Origin: Bacteroidales bacterium
Lineage (GTDB): Bacteria > Bacteroidota > Bacteroidia > Bacteroidales > Bacteroidaceae
Assembly (NCBI GenBank): GCA_004557285.1
Contig: SFEK01000089.1
Location: forward strand, 1-8,594
Reading direction: 5' to 3'
DNA length: 8,594 bases
The position numbers and the translations under genes are program-made. The notes beneath the pieces were generated by a model that searched no databases, was not told the origin of the DNA, and saw only the letters and a list, made by a program, of their open reading frames with translations. Each line of letters starts with the position of its first letter. Position 1 is the stretch's first letter. Positions 1-6,933 of this stretch are shown here, piece after piece.

Positions 1-1
1 A

Positions 2-805
2 TATTCAGCTTCTGAAAAATTTACAAGCGGTGTGCTCGATGCTTTTATGAAATACGAACTATATTTTAATTATTGCGTGGCTGTGTCGGCTGGGGCTTGC
101 AATGGGCTCTCTTACATGAGCAGGCAAATCAGAAGAGCTCGTATTTCGAACATAGATTTGTTGGCCAAATACAATTATATTGGATTGAAACACCTGGTGA
201 GGCAGGGAAATATCCTTGACAGGAAATTGCTGTATGAGGATTTTCCCAACACGCTGTTGCCCTACGACTATGAAACCTATTTCAACAACCCCGGAGTGTT
301 TGAGATGGTGACCACCAATTGTCTCACGGGGAGGGCGTGTTATCTGACCGAGAAGCACGATCCGCAACGCCTGTTGGATGTTGTGCGTGCCAGCAGCAGT
401 TTGCCATATGTCTGTCCGATTGTGCAGGTAGATGGTGTTCCCATGCTCGACGGGGGCATCGTTGATAGTATTCCCGTGATGCGGGCTGTGGAGCAGGGGC
501 ATCCCAACAATGTGGTGGTGTTGACCCGGAATTATGGCTACCGAAGTAAGGAGAGCGACCGCAAGGTTCCACGTTTCGTGTATAAGAAATACCCCCGGTT
601 GCGTGTCGTGCTCAGTCATCGTTGCCAAGCCTACAACCGACAACTGGAAATGGTGGAAGAGATGGAACGTGCGGGGCAAATCATCTGTATTCGTCCACAA
701 CGCCCGATGGAGGTGGGAAGGATTGAGAAGGATGTGGACAAGCTGGAGCGTCTTTACAACGAAGGCTTCGCTCTGGGCGAAGCCTTCTGCAAAACTTATT
801 TATAA
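2..805 (+). CDS. Patatin-like phospholipase family protein, 5'-truncated by window edge
   Basis: Partial gene for a serine acyl hydrolase of the patatin-like (YjjU-type) family, expected to cleave acyl esters of lipids. The frame is open from the first bases; the GTG at 32 is probably an internal Val codon, because the preceding codons (F-T-S-G) and the GVLDAF that starts at the GTG form the conserved block after the oxyanion loop. Counting from 32, the nucleophile is Ser19 in AVSAG, the dyad Asp is Asp140 in MLDGGIVDSIPV, and RASSSLP (119-125) is a conserved loop. The C-terminal third (about 165-257), with IRPQRP and LERLYNEG, matches the extra domain common in this subfamily. Oddities: the GxSxG box has Ala in place of the first Gly, and the six codons before FTSG encode Y-S-A-S-E-K rather than GGGxRG. 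The stop TAA (803-805) abuts the stop of the opposing DUF805 gene. The family call is firm; activity is uncertain. Confidence 0.85.
   Translation, partial: YSASEKFTSGVLDAFMKYELYFNYCVAVSAGACNGLSYMSRQIRRARISNIDLLAKYNYIGLKHLVRQGNILDRKLLYEDFPNTLLPYDYETYFNNPGVFEMVTTNCLTGRACYLTEKHDPQRLLDVVRASSSLPYVCPIVQVDGVPMLDGGIVDSIPVMRAVEQGHPNNVVVLTRNYGYRSKESDRKVPRFVYKKYPRLRVVLSHRCQAYNRQLEMVEEMERAGQIICIRPQRPMEVGRIEKDVDKLERLYNEGFALGEAFCKTYL
761..787. terminator. 11-bp perfect hairpin in the 3' coding end of the patatin gene, possible bidirectional terminator
   Basis: Arms 761-771 (gaaggcttcgc) and 777-787 (gcgaagccttc) are perfect reverse complements around a 5-nt loop (tctgg). The hairpin lies inside the last codons of the patatin gene (E-G-F-A-L-G-E-A-F), ends 15 nt before its stop, and sits 12 nt beyond the stop of the convergent DUF805 gene. 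That position suits shared transcription termination. The tract after it is AT-rich on the + side (cttatttata) but has no clean U-run on either strand, so intrinsic termination is only inferred. It could instead be an mRNA 3'-end stabiliser. Confidence 0.4.
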
Positions 806-1315
806 TGCTTCAATCTCTCGGTACTTGGGCGATTGGCCATATTTGTTGTCGGCCTGTTTGCTGTCGAGCAGACAGGTGATGAAGATGACAAGGTTGGTGA
901 TCATCAAGACAATGGTGGGCAAGTAGATCAACGGGCTGTTGAATGTCTGGAAGATTTCATCCGGGTTGGGGTTCACGGTGTTTAATTTCTCGGGCAGTCC
1001 CGATGCCATGAGATAACTTTGCTGGTAGGTGGTGAGGATGAAAGAAACAACAGGCCATATTCCACTCATGTTGCGGTCGTGCATACGCCTCACGGTGACC
1101 GCCAAGAGCAACAAGTGAGCCAGGGCGGCGATGACCAAGCCTATCCACGGGTTGGCAATACATTGCTGCACAATGCCACTTGCGACCATGATGGCCAGGT
1201 ACGACCACCAGAGTTCCGAGCGGCGTGCCCTTCCGTTGAAGTCAAGGAGCTTGCTAAATACAGTCTTGATAGAATCCATAAAACCCATCATGGGCAGTTT
1301 CTCGGTATTTTCCAT
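800..1315 (-). CDS. DUF805 family integral membrane protein
   Basis: 171-residue inner-membrane protein of the DUF805 (YhaH/YhaI-like) family, whose biochemical role is unknown. Family hallmarks are visible in order: FNGRARRSELWW (26-37) before the first hydrophobic segment, RRMHDRNMSGIW (76-87), and a C-terminal DNKYGQSPKY (156-165). Four hydrophobic stretches (about 36-52, 57-75, 86-97 and 129-150) suggest a four-helix protein. Residues 98-128 form a longer, more polar loop containing N-P-N-P. The ATG at 1313-1315 follows an A-rich tract with no Shine-Dalgarno, as usual in Bacteroidota. It lies 57 nt downstream of trmD on the same strand with no visible promoter or hairpin between them, so it probably belongs to the HIT-trmD transcript. 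Its TAA (800-802) directly abuts the opposing patatin stop. Confidence 0.85.
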   Translation of the reverse strand: MENTEKLPMMGFMDSIKTVFSKLLDFNGRARRSELWWSYLAIMVASGIVQQCIANPWIGLVIAALAHLLLLAVTVRRMHDRNMSGIWPVVSFILTTYQQSYLMASGLPEKLNTVNPNPDEIFQTFNSPLIYLPTIVLMITNLVIFITCLLDSKQADNKYGQSPKYREIEAL

Positions 1316-1372
1316 ATCAGTTTTTTTGTTGATGATTAAACGATGTTGTTTGTGGCGTGAGTGATGGCAGTT

Positions 1373-2050
1373 CTACCGTTTCAGCAGGTCGGGCCTTAGC
1401 CTTTTGGTGCGCTCATAGCTCTGTTCCATTTCCCAATCCTTGATTTTGGCTTCATTCCCGCTCAGCAGGATTTCGGGCACTTTCCACCCTTTGTAGTCGG
1501 CCGGCCGGGTGTAGATGGGTGCAGAGAGCATGTCGTCTTGAAAACAGTCGGAGAGTGCGCTTTGGTCGTCGCTGATGACGCCTGGCACCAGTCGGATGAT
1601 GGCATCTGTCATGACGGCAGCCGCCAGTTCGCCACCCGTGAGCACATAGTCGCCCACGCTGATTTCTCGTGTGATGAGATGTTCGCGGATGCGATGGTCT
1701 ATGCCCTTGTAGTGGCCGCAGAGCATGATCAGGTTGCCCTTGAGCGAAAGGTCGTTGGCTATATGCTGGTCAAACTGTTCACCATCGGGTGAGGTGTAGA
1801 TGACCTCATCGTAGTCTCTTTCTGCCTTGAGCGCCGTGATGGCCCTGTCGATAGGCTCGCATTGCATCACCATGCCTGCAAATCCCCCATAGGGATAGTC
1901 GTCCACACGACGCCATTTGTCGGTGGAATAGTCACGCAGGTTATGCAGGTGTATTTCTGCCAGTCCTTTTTTCTGGGCCCGTGCCAGGATGGATTCGTTG
2001 ACAAATCCTTCGAGCATTTCGGGTAATACGGTAATGATGTCTATCCTCAT
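1373..2050 (-). CDS. trmD: tRNA (guanine(37)-N1)-methyltransferase TrmD
   Basis: SAM-dependent SPOUT methyltransferase that makes m1G37 in tRNAs reading CNN codons and so prevents +1 frameshifting; acts as a cytoplasmic dimer. The 225 residues are a normal-to-short length for the family. Visible blocks: N-terminal MRIDIITVLPEM; DDYPYGGFAGMVM (50-62); the trefoil-knot SAM site LCGHYKGIDHRI (110-121) and EISVGDYVLTGGELAA (129-144); PGVISDDQSALSDCFQDD (156-173), the region of the catalytic Asp; then YTRPADYKGWKVPEILLSG (180-198). Two departures from the proteobacterial consensus, GGF for GGG and SGNE for SGNH, fit what I recall of Bacteroides sequences. The ATG (2048-2050) lies 13 nt after the HIT-gene stop, so the two are almost certainly co-transcribed from the promoter near 2580. 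DUF805 follows 57 nt downstream. Confidence 0.96.
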   Translation of the reverse strand: MRIDIITVLPEMLEGFVNESILARAQKKGLAEIHLHNLRDYSTDKWRRVDDYPYGGFAGMVMQCEPIDRAITALKAERDYDEVIYTSPDGEQFDQHIANDLSLKGNLIMLCGHYKGIDHRIREHLITREISVGDYVLTGGELAAAVMTDAIIRLVPGVISDDQSALSDCFQDDMLSAPIYTRPADYKGWKVPEILLSGNEAKIKDWEMEQSYERTKRLRPDLLKR

Positions 2051-2063
2051 GCGTTATGGTTTG

Positions 2064-2489
2064 TTAGAGTGCTTTCTTGATGGCCTCTGCCATTTCTGCA
2101 TATTCCTTGTCGCTGAGGTATGTCTTTTTGGGATTCATCTGGAACACGCCGCCGAAGTCTGGTCCGTCAACGTATTTGGGAATCAGATGGAAATGCAGGT
2201 GCGACAGGGTGTCGGAATAAGCGCCATAGTTGATTTTTGCCGGATTGAACACTTTCTGCATGGCTCTTGTCACTTGTGCCACATCGGCCATGAAAGCGTT
2301 GCGCTCTTCATCGCTCAGCAGGTTGAGGTCGTCCACATGGTCTTTGTAGGCCACGAGGCAACGGCCGTGATAGGTTTGTTCCTTGAAGATGAAAAGTCGT
2401 GACACGCGTAATGTGGCCACTTCAATCATCAGGCTGTGTAATGTCTCGTTGTTCTGGCAATAGAGACAATCTTTAGGGTCGCTGTTCAT
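2064..2489 (-). CDS. HIT (histidine triad) family protein
   Basis: 141-residue nucleotide-binding protein of the histidine-triad superfamily, whose members hydrolyse or transfer nucleotides from adenylated or dinucleotide substrates; the substrate here cannot be told from sequence. The triad is clear: H97-L-H99-F-H101-L-I-P, where the middle His is the nucleophile in the family. An N-terminal C8-L-Y-C11 pair, with FKEQTYHGRCLVAYKDHVDDL (35-55), fits the Hint-like fold in which Cys and His residues can bind zinc. The C-terminal tail (TYLSDKEYAEMAEAIKKAL) looks helical. The ATG at 2487-2489 is the first in frame and sits about 80 nt downstream of the inferred transcription start. It is the first gene of the leftward cluster, with trmD 13 nt downstream. 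Confidence 0.93.
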   Translation of the reverse strand: MNSDPKDCLYCQNNETLHSLMIEVATLRVSRLFIFKEQTYHGRCLVAYKDHVDDLNLLSDEERNAFMADVAQVTRAMQKVFNPAKINYGAYSDTLSHLHFHLIPKYVDGPDFGGVFQMNPKKTYLSDKEYAEMAEAIKKAL

Positions 2490-2575
2490 TTGTCTTAGTA
2501 TTTTACGTGATTCATAGTGAATGTTGATGATGAATGTCGGATGGACGCCAGATGTTGACGCTCCGAAATCGTTGA

Positions 2576-2607
2576 CAAAGTTACGGATATTTTTTTGTCA
2601 CGGCAAA
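2576..2607 (-). promoter_or_regulatory. Bacteroidota-type promoter for the HIT-trmD-DUF805 cluster
   Basis: On the minus strand, the -7 box is TAACTTTG (2583 to 2576), a full match to TAnnTTTG. The -33 box is TTTG (2607 to 2604), and the spacer is 20 nt (2584-2603), within the range usual for the primary sigma factor of this phylum. Transcription would begin near 2570, giving a leader of roughly 80 nt before the HIT ATG. Confidence 0.75.
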
Positions 2608-2740
2608 TTATTGTTCCATTTTTTGTCGCTTGGAAAGATTTTTCTTCATTTTGTGGAACGGAAGCGTCGGATAATCATCAAATGTCAGAAGGGTGGGCGA
2701 GATGCGGCGTGATGGATTAACGATAATTGTGGTGCGAATA

Positions 2741-2772
2741 TTTTGTGTTTTGAATTGCAAGTAGTATCTTTG
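2741..2772 (+). promoter_or_regulatory. Bacteroidota-type promoter for ligA
   Basis: The -33 box TTTTG (2741-2745), a 19-nt spacer and the -7 box TATCTTTG (2765-2772) match the phylum consensus. A start site about 6-7 nt past the box would fall near 2779, only about a dozen nucleotides before the ligA ATG at 2791. A small inverted repeat (tcaaa-tcg-tttga, 2776-2788) covers this short leader. The promoter decides the ligA start, because an in-frame ATG at 2743 lies inside it. Confidence 0.75.
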
Positions 2773-2790
2773 CACTCAAATCGTTTGAAT

Positions 2791-4794
2791 ATGGATCCTG
2801 AAACATCACGTATATTGCAATTGAGACAGGCTCTGCACGAGCATAACCATCGTTACTATGTGCTCAACCAACCTGTAATCAGCGACCAGGAATTTGATTT
2901 CCTCATGCGCGAGCTACAAGACCTTGAGGCCAAGCATCCCGACATGTATGATGCCAATTCGCCCACGCAACGGGTGGGTAGCGACTTGAACAAGGAGTTT
3001 GTCCAGGTGGCGCACAAATACCCCATGCTCTCTTTGGCCAATACCTATAACCGGCAAGAGGTGGAGGATTTCTATAACAGTATCGTGAAGGGGCTTCATG
3101 GCGAGCCTTTTGACATCTGTTGTGAGATGAAATACGACGGCCTTTCCATTTCGCTCACCTATCAGCAAGGCCGGCTGGTGCGTGCCGTGACCCGTGGCGA
3201 TGGCGTTCGTGGTGATGACGTGACCGACAACGTGAAGACCATCCGTTCCATTCCCCTGGTGCTGACCGGGAATGACTGGCCTTCTGAATTTGAGATACGA
3301 GGTGAGATATTGATGCCCTGGCAGGTGTTCGAGCGGCTTAATGCCGAGCGTGAGGCGGCAGAAGAACCGCTGTTTGCCAATCCGCGTAATGCGGCGAGCG
3401 GCACCTTGAAAAGTCAGAACTCTGCCTTGGTGGCTAGCAGGCATCTTGATGCCTACCTTTATTATATGTTGGGCGACAACCTGCCTTGCGACAGCCATTA
3501 CGACAACCTGATGAAAGCCCGCGAGTGGGGTTTCAAGATCAGCGAAGGCATGCAGAAGGTGAATAGCCTGCAAGGCATATTGGATTATATCAACCTGTGG
3601 GATGAGCAGAGGCATGGATTGCCTGTGGCCACGGATGGTATCGTGCTGAAGGTCAATTCGCTTCGGCAGCAGCGTGCGTTGGGATATACGGCCAAGAGTC
3701 CGCGCTGGGCCATTGCCTACAAGTTCAAGGCCGAACGGGTGTGTACACGCCTCGACGAGGTGACATTCCAGGTGGGCCGTACAGGAGCCGTCACGCCTGT
3801 GGCCAACATGGAGCCTGTGCAGCTTGCCGGTACCACGGTGAAGCGGGCCACCCTCAACAACGAAGACTTTATCCGCAGCCTCGACCTGCATATCGGCGAT
3901 TACGTCTATGTGGAAAAAGGCGGCGAAATCATACCGAAAATTGTCGGCGTGGATATTGACCGCCGCCCCATCGTCGCCACCCAGGTGAGGTTTGCCACCC
4001 ATTGTCCCGAATGTGGTGCCCGACTGGTAAGATACGAAGGCGAGGCAGCCCACTATTGTCCAAACGACAGCAGCTGTCCGCCGCAGATCAAGGGGCGCAT
4101 CGAGCACTTCATCTCTCGCAAGGCCATGAATATCGACAGTCTGGGGCCAGAGACGGTGGATGAATATTTCAGACATGGACTGGTGAAAAACATCGCTGAC
4201 CTGTATGACATCGATGTGCAGCAAATCAACGGAAACGGCAACAGGCAGAAGTCGGCGCAGAAAATCGTCAACGGTATTGCCGCATCCGTGCATGTGCCTT
4301 TCGAGCGGGTGGTCTTTGCCCTGGGCATCCGTTTCGTGGGTGAGACCTCGGCCAAACTGCTGGCCCGTCATTTCAAGACCATGGATGCCTTGATGCACGC
4401 TTCGTTGCAGGAACTTGTCGAGGTGGAAGGGATAGGCGAGGTGATTGCCAAGAGTGTAATCAGCTATTTCCATCAGCCCGAAAACATCTCGATGATCCAG
4501 CGTCTGCGTGACAAGGGGGTGCAGATGTCGCTCAGCGAAGAACAACTGCAGGGTGCATCCGACAAGCTGGCTGGCAAGAGTATTGTCATCAGTGGGGTGT
4601 TTGCCCGTCATAGCCGTGATGAGTACAAACAGCTCATCGAGCAGCATGGTGGAAAGAATGTGGGAAGCATCAGTGGCAAGACCTCCTTTATTCTTGCCGG
4701 CGACAACATGGGCCCGTCCAAGTTGCAGAAGGCCGAGAAATTGGGTATAGCCATCATCGGCGAAGACGAGTTTCTTGCCATGATAGAGGAGTAG
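2791..4794 (+). CDS. ligA: NAD+-dependent DNA ligase LigA
   Basis: Essential replicative and repair ligase that seals nicks using NAD+. The 667 residues from ATG 2791 match the usual family length. Domains in order: Ia NAD-binding region (1-70, with HNHRYYVLNQPVISDQEFD); adenylation domain with nucleophile Lys114 in CEMKYDG, then RGDGVRGDDVT (135-145), FEIRGEI (167-173), ANPRNAASGTLK (196-207), TDGIVLKVN (281-289) and WAIAYKF (306-312); OB fold with FQVGRTGAVTPVA (326-338) and VEKGGEIIPKI (374-384); Cys4 zinc finger C405/C408/C423/C429; helix-hairpin-helix region (about 445-565, including VEGIGEVIAKSV); C-terminal BRCT domain (about 591-667). The ATG at 2743 would add 16 residues but lies within the promoter, so 2791 is preferred. 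No Shine-Dalgarno is visible. The gene is monocistronic here and ends 17 nt from the convergent TPR gene, with no clear terminator hairpin between them. Confidence 0.97.
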   Translation: MDPETSRILQLRQALHEHNHRYYVLNQPVISDQEFDFLMRELQDLEAKHPDMYDANSPTQRVGSDLNKEFVQVAHKYPMLSLANTYNRQEVEDFYNSIVKGLHGEPFDICCEMKYDGLSISLTYQQGRLVRAVTRGDGVRGDDVTDNVKTIRSIPLVLTGNDWPSEFEIRGEILMPWQVFERLNAEREAAEEPLFANPRNAASGTLKSQNSALVASRHLDAYLYYMLGDNLPCDSHYDNLMKAREWGFKISEGMQKVNSLQGILDYINLWDEQRHGLPVATDGIVLKVNSLRQQRALGYTAKSPRWAIAYKFKAERVCTRLDEVTFQVGRTGAVTPVANMEPVQLAGTTVKRATLNNEDFIRSLDLHIGDYVYVEKGGEIIPKIVGVDIDRRPIVATQVRFATHCPECGARLVRYEGEAAHYCPNDSSCPPQIKGRIEHFISRKAMNIDSLGPETVDEYFRHGLVKNIADLYDIDVQQINGNGNRQKSAQKIVNGIAASVHVPFERVVFALGIRFVGETSAKLLARHFKTMDALMHASLQELVEVEGIGEVIAKSVISYFHQPENISMIQRLRDKGVQMSLSEEQLQGASDKLAGKSIVISGVFARHSRDEYKQLIEQHGGKNVGSISGKTSFILAGDNMGPSKLQKAEKLGIAIIGEDEFLAMIEE

Positions 4795-4811
4795 ATGTGT
4801 CGTGCCGTGCC

Positions 4812-6872
4812 CTACTGTTTCTTTTCAGTCTCTTTCTGCGCCTTGCTGAATTTCTTGATGGCGCTGTAGGCGTTGAAGAGGCCCAGCTCTCCAGCTTTGC
4901 TGAGGTCGCTGATGGCTTCGTCGGTCTTTCCGCTGCGTGCGTAGGCTATACCACGGTTGAAGTAGGCTTCGGCCAGATTGCTGTCAAGGCGTATGGCCTC
5001 TGAATAGTCGGCTATTGCCTTGTCGTAGGCTTTGCCCATGGCCCACAGGTTGCCGCGGTTGTAATACAGGCAGGCATTGTCCTTGCTGATGACCATGGCC
5101 TTGTTGATGTCGTCTGCAGCACCCTGGAGCGCCAGTTTGGCCTCTGTGCCTTTGGCTGCCTTGTATTGGTTGAGTTTGGCTTGGCACACCGCCCTTTGCC
5201 AGTAGGCCAGGGCAGAGGTGCTGTCTTCTTGGATGTAGATGGTGAGGTCGTTGATGGCATCCACATGATTTTGCACCCCACTATGGGCCACAGCCCTCTG
5301 CAGGATGAGGGCACGGTCGTTGTGGATGTTCTTTGAGGCGGCAATTGCCGCTCCCAGTGTGTCGATCATGGCAAACACCTTTTGGCTCTCCGTTTCGGTG
5401 AGTGGCTTCTGATGACAGGTGACAAATATGGGATGTGATGCCTTTGTGGCGTTTTTTGACCATTGGTGGTTGAATGCATCCACCTCACGGTTATAGACCT
5501 GGCTCACCTTGACCCCGTTGCCGTAGGGGGTAAACGAGAGCTGGAACATGGGCATAAAGGCGATTTCAGTCTCGCGGTCTTGCACCCGTCCTCTGAAGGC
5601 CGAACTGTATTCGTGGTCAACCTTCTGTTCGTCTTCCACCACCAGCTGGTTGTATTTGTCAAAGTCGATTTCGCTCTTCTTGCGCACCCTGTCTTTTGTT
5701 TTCTTGCTCCACCGTTGCTGTTGGCCGTAATGCTTGTCCATCTGTGCTTTGAAGATGCGGAACTCGTCCATCTCGGCCTTGGCGGTCATGCCCAGTTTGC
5801 GGTAACACCTTGCCCTGTTGTTCAGACCAGCCCAGAAGTTGGGAAACTGGTTGATGATGGTGGTATAATCGGCGATGGCCCCTCTCAGGTTGCCGGTCCG
5901 TTCCAGGAGAATGGCCCTGTTGTAAATAGCCATGACGTTGTCGGGCTCTTTGCTGATGATATAGTCAAAGTCGTCGATGGCCCGGTTGTCGTCGCCCACC
6001 TGTATGCGCAGCTGTCCACGGTTGTAGTGGGCAAGAAAGTTGTTGGGGTCGATTTCAAGGGCCTTGTCATAATCGGCCATGGCGCCCCTCAGGTTGTTGA
6101 TGTTGTAGCGTGCCAGGGCACGGTTGACGTAATAATCGACGGTGGTGGGTTTCAGGTGGATGGCCTTGGAGAGCTGGGCATCGGCGTCTTTCCATTTTTT
6201 TCGCGAAAGGCTGATCATGGCCCTCATGGCCCAAAGGTTGCCGTCGTAGGGGTCGATTTCCAGGCTCTTGTCGAGAAACTTTGCCCCTTGCACGGTGTCT
6301 TTCTGCAGCAAGAGCACTTCAGCTTTGAGCGAATAAGACTTGGCAAAGTTTTTCCATCTTGTCATCATCGAGTCGAGGTCTTTGTTGGCATGGTCGTAGT
6401 CTTTCTGCTCTATGCGGCAGAGCACGCGGTTGTACCACAGATTCTTGTTGTCGGGCAAGAAACCTATGGTTTTGTCATAATCGTCGATGGCTTGTTGGAA
6501 GTCTCTTTGCCTGATGTTGCACAAGGCTCTCAGTTCAAAGATGTCGGGGATGTAGGGGTTCAGGTTGATGGCCTCTGAACAGTCTTTGTCGGCCCCCACA
6601 TAATCGTCGAGGTAAAATTTGGCAAGCCCTCTGAGAAACCATGGTTCGTAGAGATAGGGCTTGAGTCCGATGACCTGGTTGAAGTATTGGATGGAGAGCA
6701 CATAGTCTTCATAATATAATGCACTCTTGCCCACGTCGATGAGCCGGTCGGTGCGAAACTGGGCTTTGGCCGGTTGGAGAATCAAGAACAGGGCAGAGAT
6801 GATGAAGCATGTGCGTGTCAACAAGGCACACGACAACAAACCCTCTGCGGCATGGCCGCCGATTGCCTTCAT
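4812..6872 (-). CDS. Exported tetratricopeptide-repeat (TPR) protein
   Basis: Large TPR protein of unknown biochemical role, probably a periplasmic or envelope protein-interaction scaffold. From the ATG at 6870-6872 it has 686 residues: a hydrophobic signal segment (about 23-34, CFIISALFLILQ) ending in AKA before QF, a typical signal-peptidase I site; about nine or ten consecutive TPRs (45-370, e.g. AIDDYDKTIGFLPDN, GAMADYDKALEIDPNN); a non-TPR middle (371-515) with a basic stretch RWSKKTKDRVRKK and FRGRVQDR; then about three or four more TPRs (516-665) and a Lys/Glu-rich tail. I recall Bacteroides proteins of the same plan, including the QxxTDR start of the mature chain and the SALYYEDYVLSIQYFNQV block. 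The start is uncertain: in-frame ATGs at 6923, 6920 and 6872 lie upstream of or within a 14-bp hairpin, whereas a TTG at 6819-6821 would give a neat 20-residue signal peptide and 669 residues. It follows def on the same strand, probably in one transcript. Confidence 0.9.
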   Translation of the reverse strand: MKAIGGHAAEGLLSCALLTRTCFIISALFLILQPAKAQFRTDRLIDVGKSALYYEDYVLSIQYFNQVIGLKPYLYEPWFLRGLAKFYLDDYVGADKDCSEAINLNPYIPDIFELRALCNIRQRDFQQAIDDYDKTIGFLPDNKNLWYNRVLCRIEQKDYDHANKDLDSMMTRWKNFAKSYSLKAEVLLLQKDTVQGAKFLDKSLEIDPYDGNLWAMRAMISLSRKKWKDADAQLSKAIHLKPTTVDYYVNRALARYNINNLRGAMADYDKALEIDPNNFLAHYNRGQLRIQVGDDNRAIDDFDYIISKEPDNVMAIYNRAILLERTGNLRGAIADYTTIINQFPNFWAGLNNRARCYRKLGMTAKAEMDEFRIFKAQMDKHYGQQQRWSKKTKDRVRKKSEIDFDKYNQLVVEDEQKVDHEYSSAFRGRVQDRETEIAFMPMFQLSFTPYGNGVKVSQVYNREVDAFNHQWSKNATKASHPIFVTCHQKPLTETESQKVFAMIDTLGAAIAASKNIHNDRALILQRAVAHSGVQNHVDAINDLTIYIQEDSTSALAYWQRAVCQAKLNQYKAAKGTEAKLALQGAADDINKAMVISKDNACLYYNRGNLWAMGKAYDKAIADYSEAIRLDSNLAEAYFNRGIAYARSGKTDEAISDLSKAGELGLFNAYSAIKKFSKAQKETEKKQ

Positions 6873-6887
6873 GCCATGCCGCAGAGG
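6842..6887 (-). terminator. 14-bp perfect hairpin between def and the TPR gene (attenuator or terminator-like)
   Basis: Arms 6842-6855 (cctctgcggcatgg) and 6874-6887 (ccatgccgcagagg) are perfect 14-nt reverse complements with an 18-nt loop (6856-6873). In the direction of transcription the stem is followed by gtttgttgt, a moderately U-rich tract. It begins 46 nt after the def stop codon. The loop contains the ATG at 6872, which would be the conventional start of the TPR gene. It could end or reduce transcription out of def, process the mRNA, or control TPR-gene translation. The pairing is certain; the function is inferred. Confidence 0.55.
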
Positions 6888-6933
6888 ACCGGTGTATGTG
6901 TGCTGTAATCCTTCATCCATCATCCTTGGTTTG

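Larger units (their letters stand above)
2490..2790. other. 301-nt divergent intergenic region between the HIT-trmD cluster and ligA
   Basis: No gene is supported here. The stretch is AT-rich with several T runs (about 2591-2596, 2619-2624, 2640-2643) and carries one phylum-type promoter per strand, at 2576-2607 (leftward) and 2741-2772 (rightward). The two promoters are about 130 nt apart, leaving room for an upstream regulatory site, but I see no strong operator palindrome between them. A small rightward open frame (2521-2712, 63 codons) has no recognisable features, lies across the leftward promoter, and is treated as chance. Confidence 0.7.

Noticed and set aside
59..700. 213-codon minus-strand frame opposite the patatin gene
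   Set aside because: Shadow of a recognisable patatin-family gene; the translated product has no family features.
2613..2659. Weak inverted repeat (gttcca ... tggaac) between the two divergent promoters
   Set aside because: Only 6 bp per arm with a 35-nt loop in AT-rich DNA; this is readily expected by chance.
2521..2712. 63-codon rightward open frame in the divergent intergenic region
   Set aside because: It covers the leftward promoter, has no recognisable features and has no promoter of its own.
2914..4647. 577-codon open frame on the minus strand, antisense to ligA
   Set aside because: It mirrors ligA, which has complete family motifs through the same stretch. The antisense product is His/Gln-rich with no recognisable domain, as expected for a shadow of a codon-biased gene.
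4795..4830. Possible terminator between ligA and the TPR gene (actg ... cagt near 4814-4829)
   Set aside because: The pairing is only 4 bp, and the 17-nt gap itself contains no stable stem.
5463..6578. 371-codon open frame on the plus strand, antisense to the TPR gene
   Set aside because: Its product is a Val/Gly/His-rich repetitive string that reflects the reverse complement of TPR codons. No domain, promoter or plausible start context supports it.
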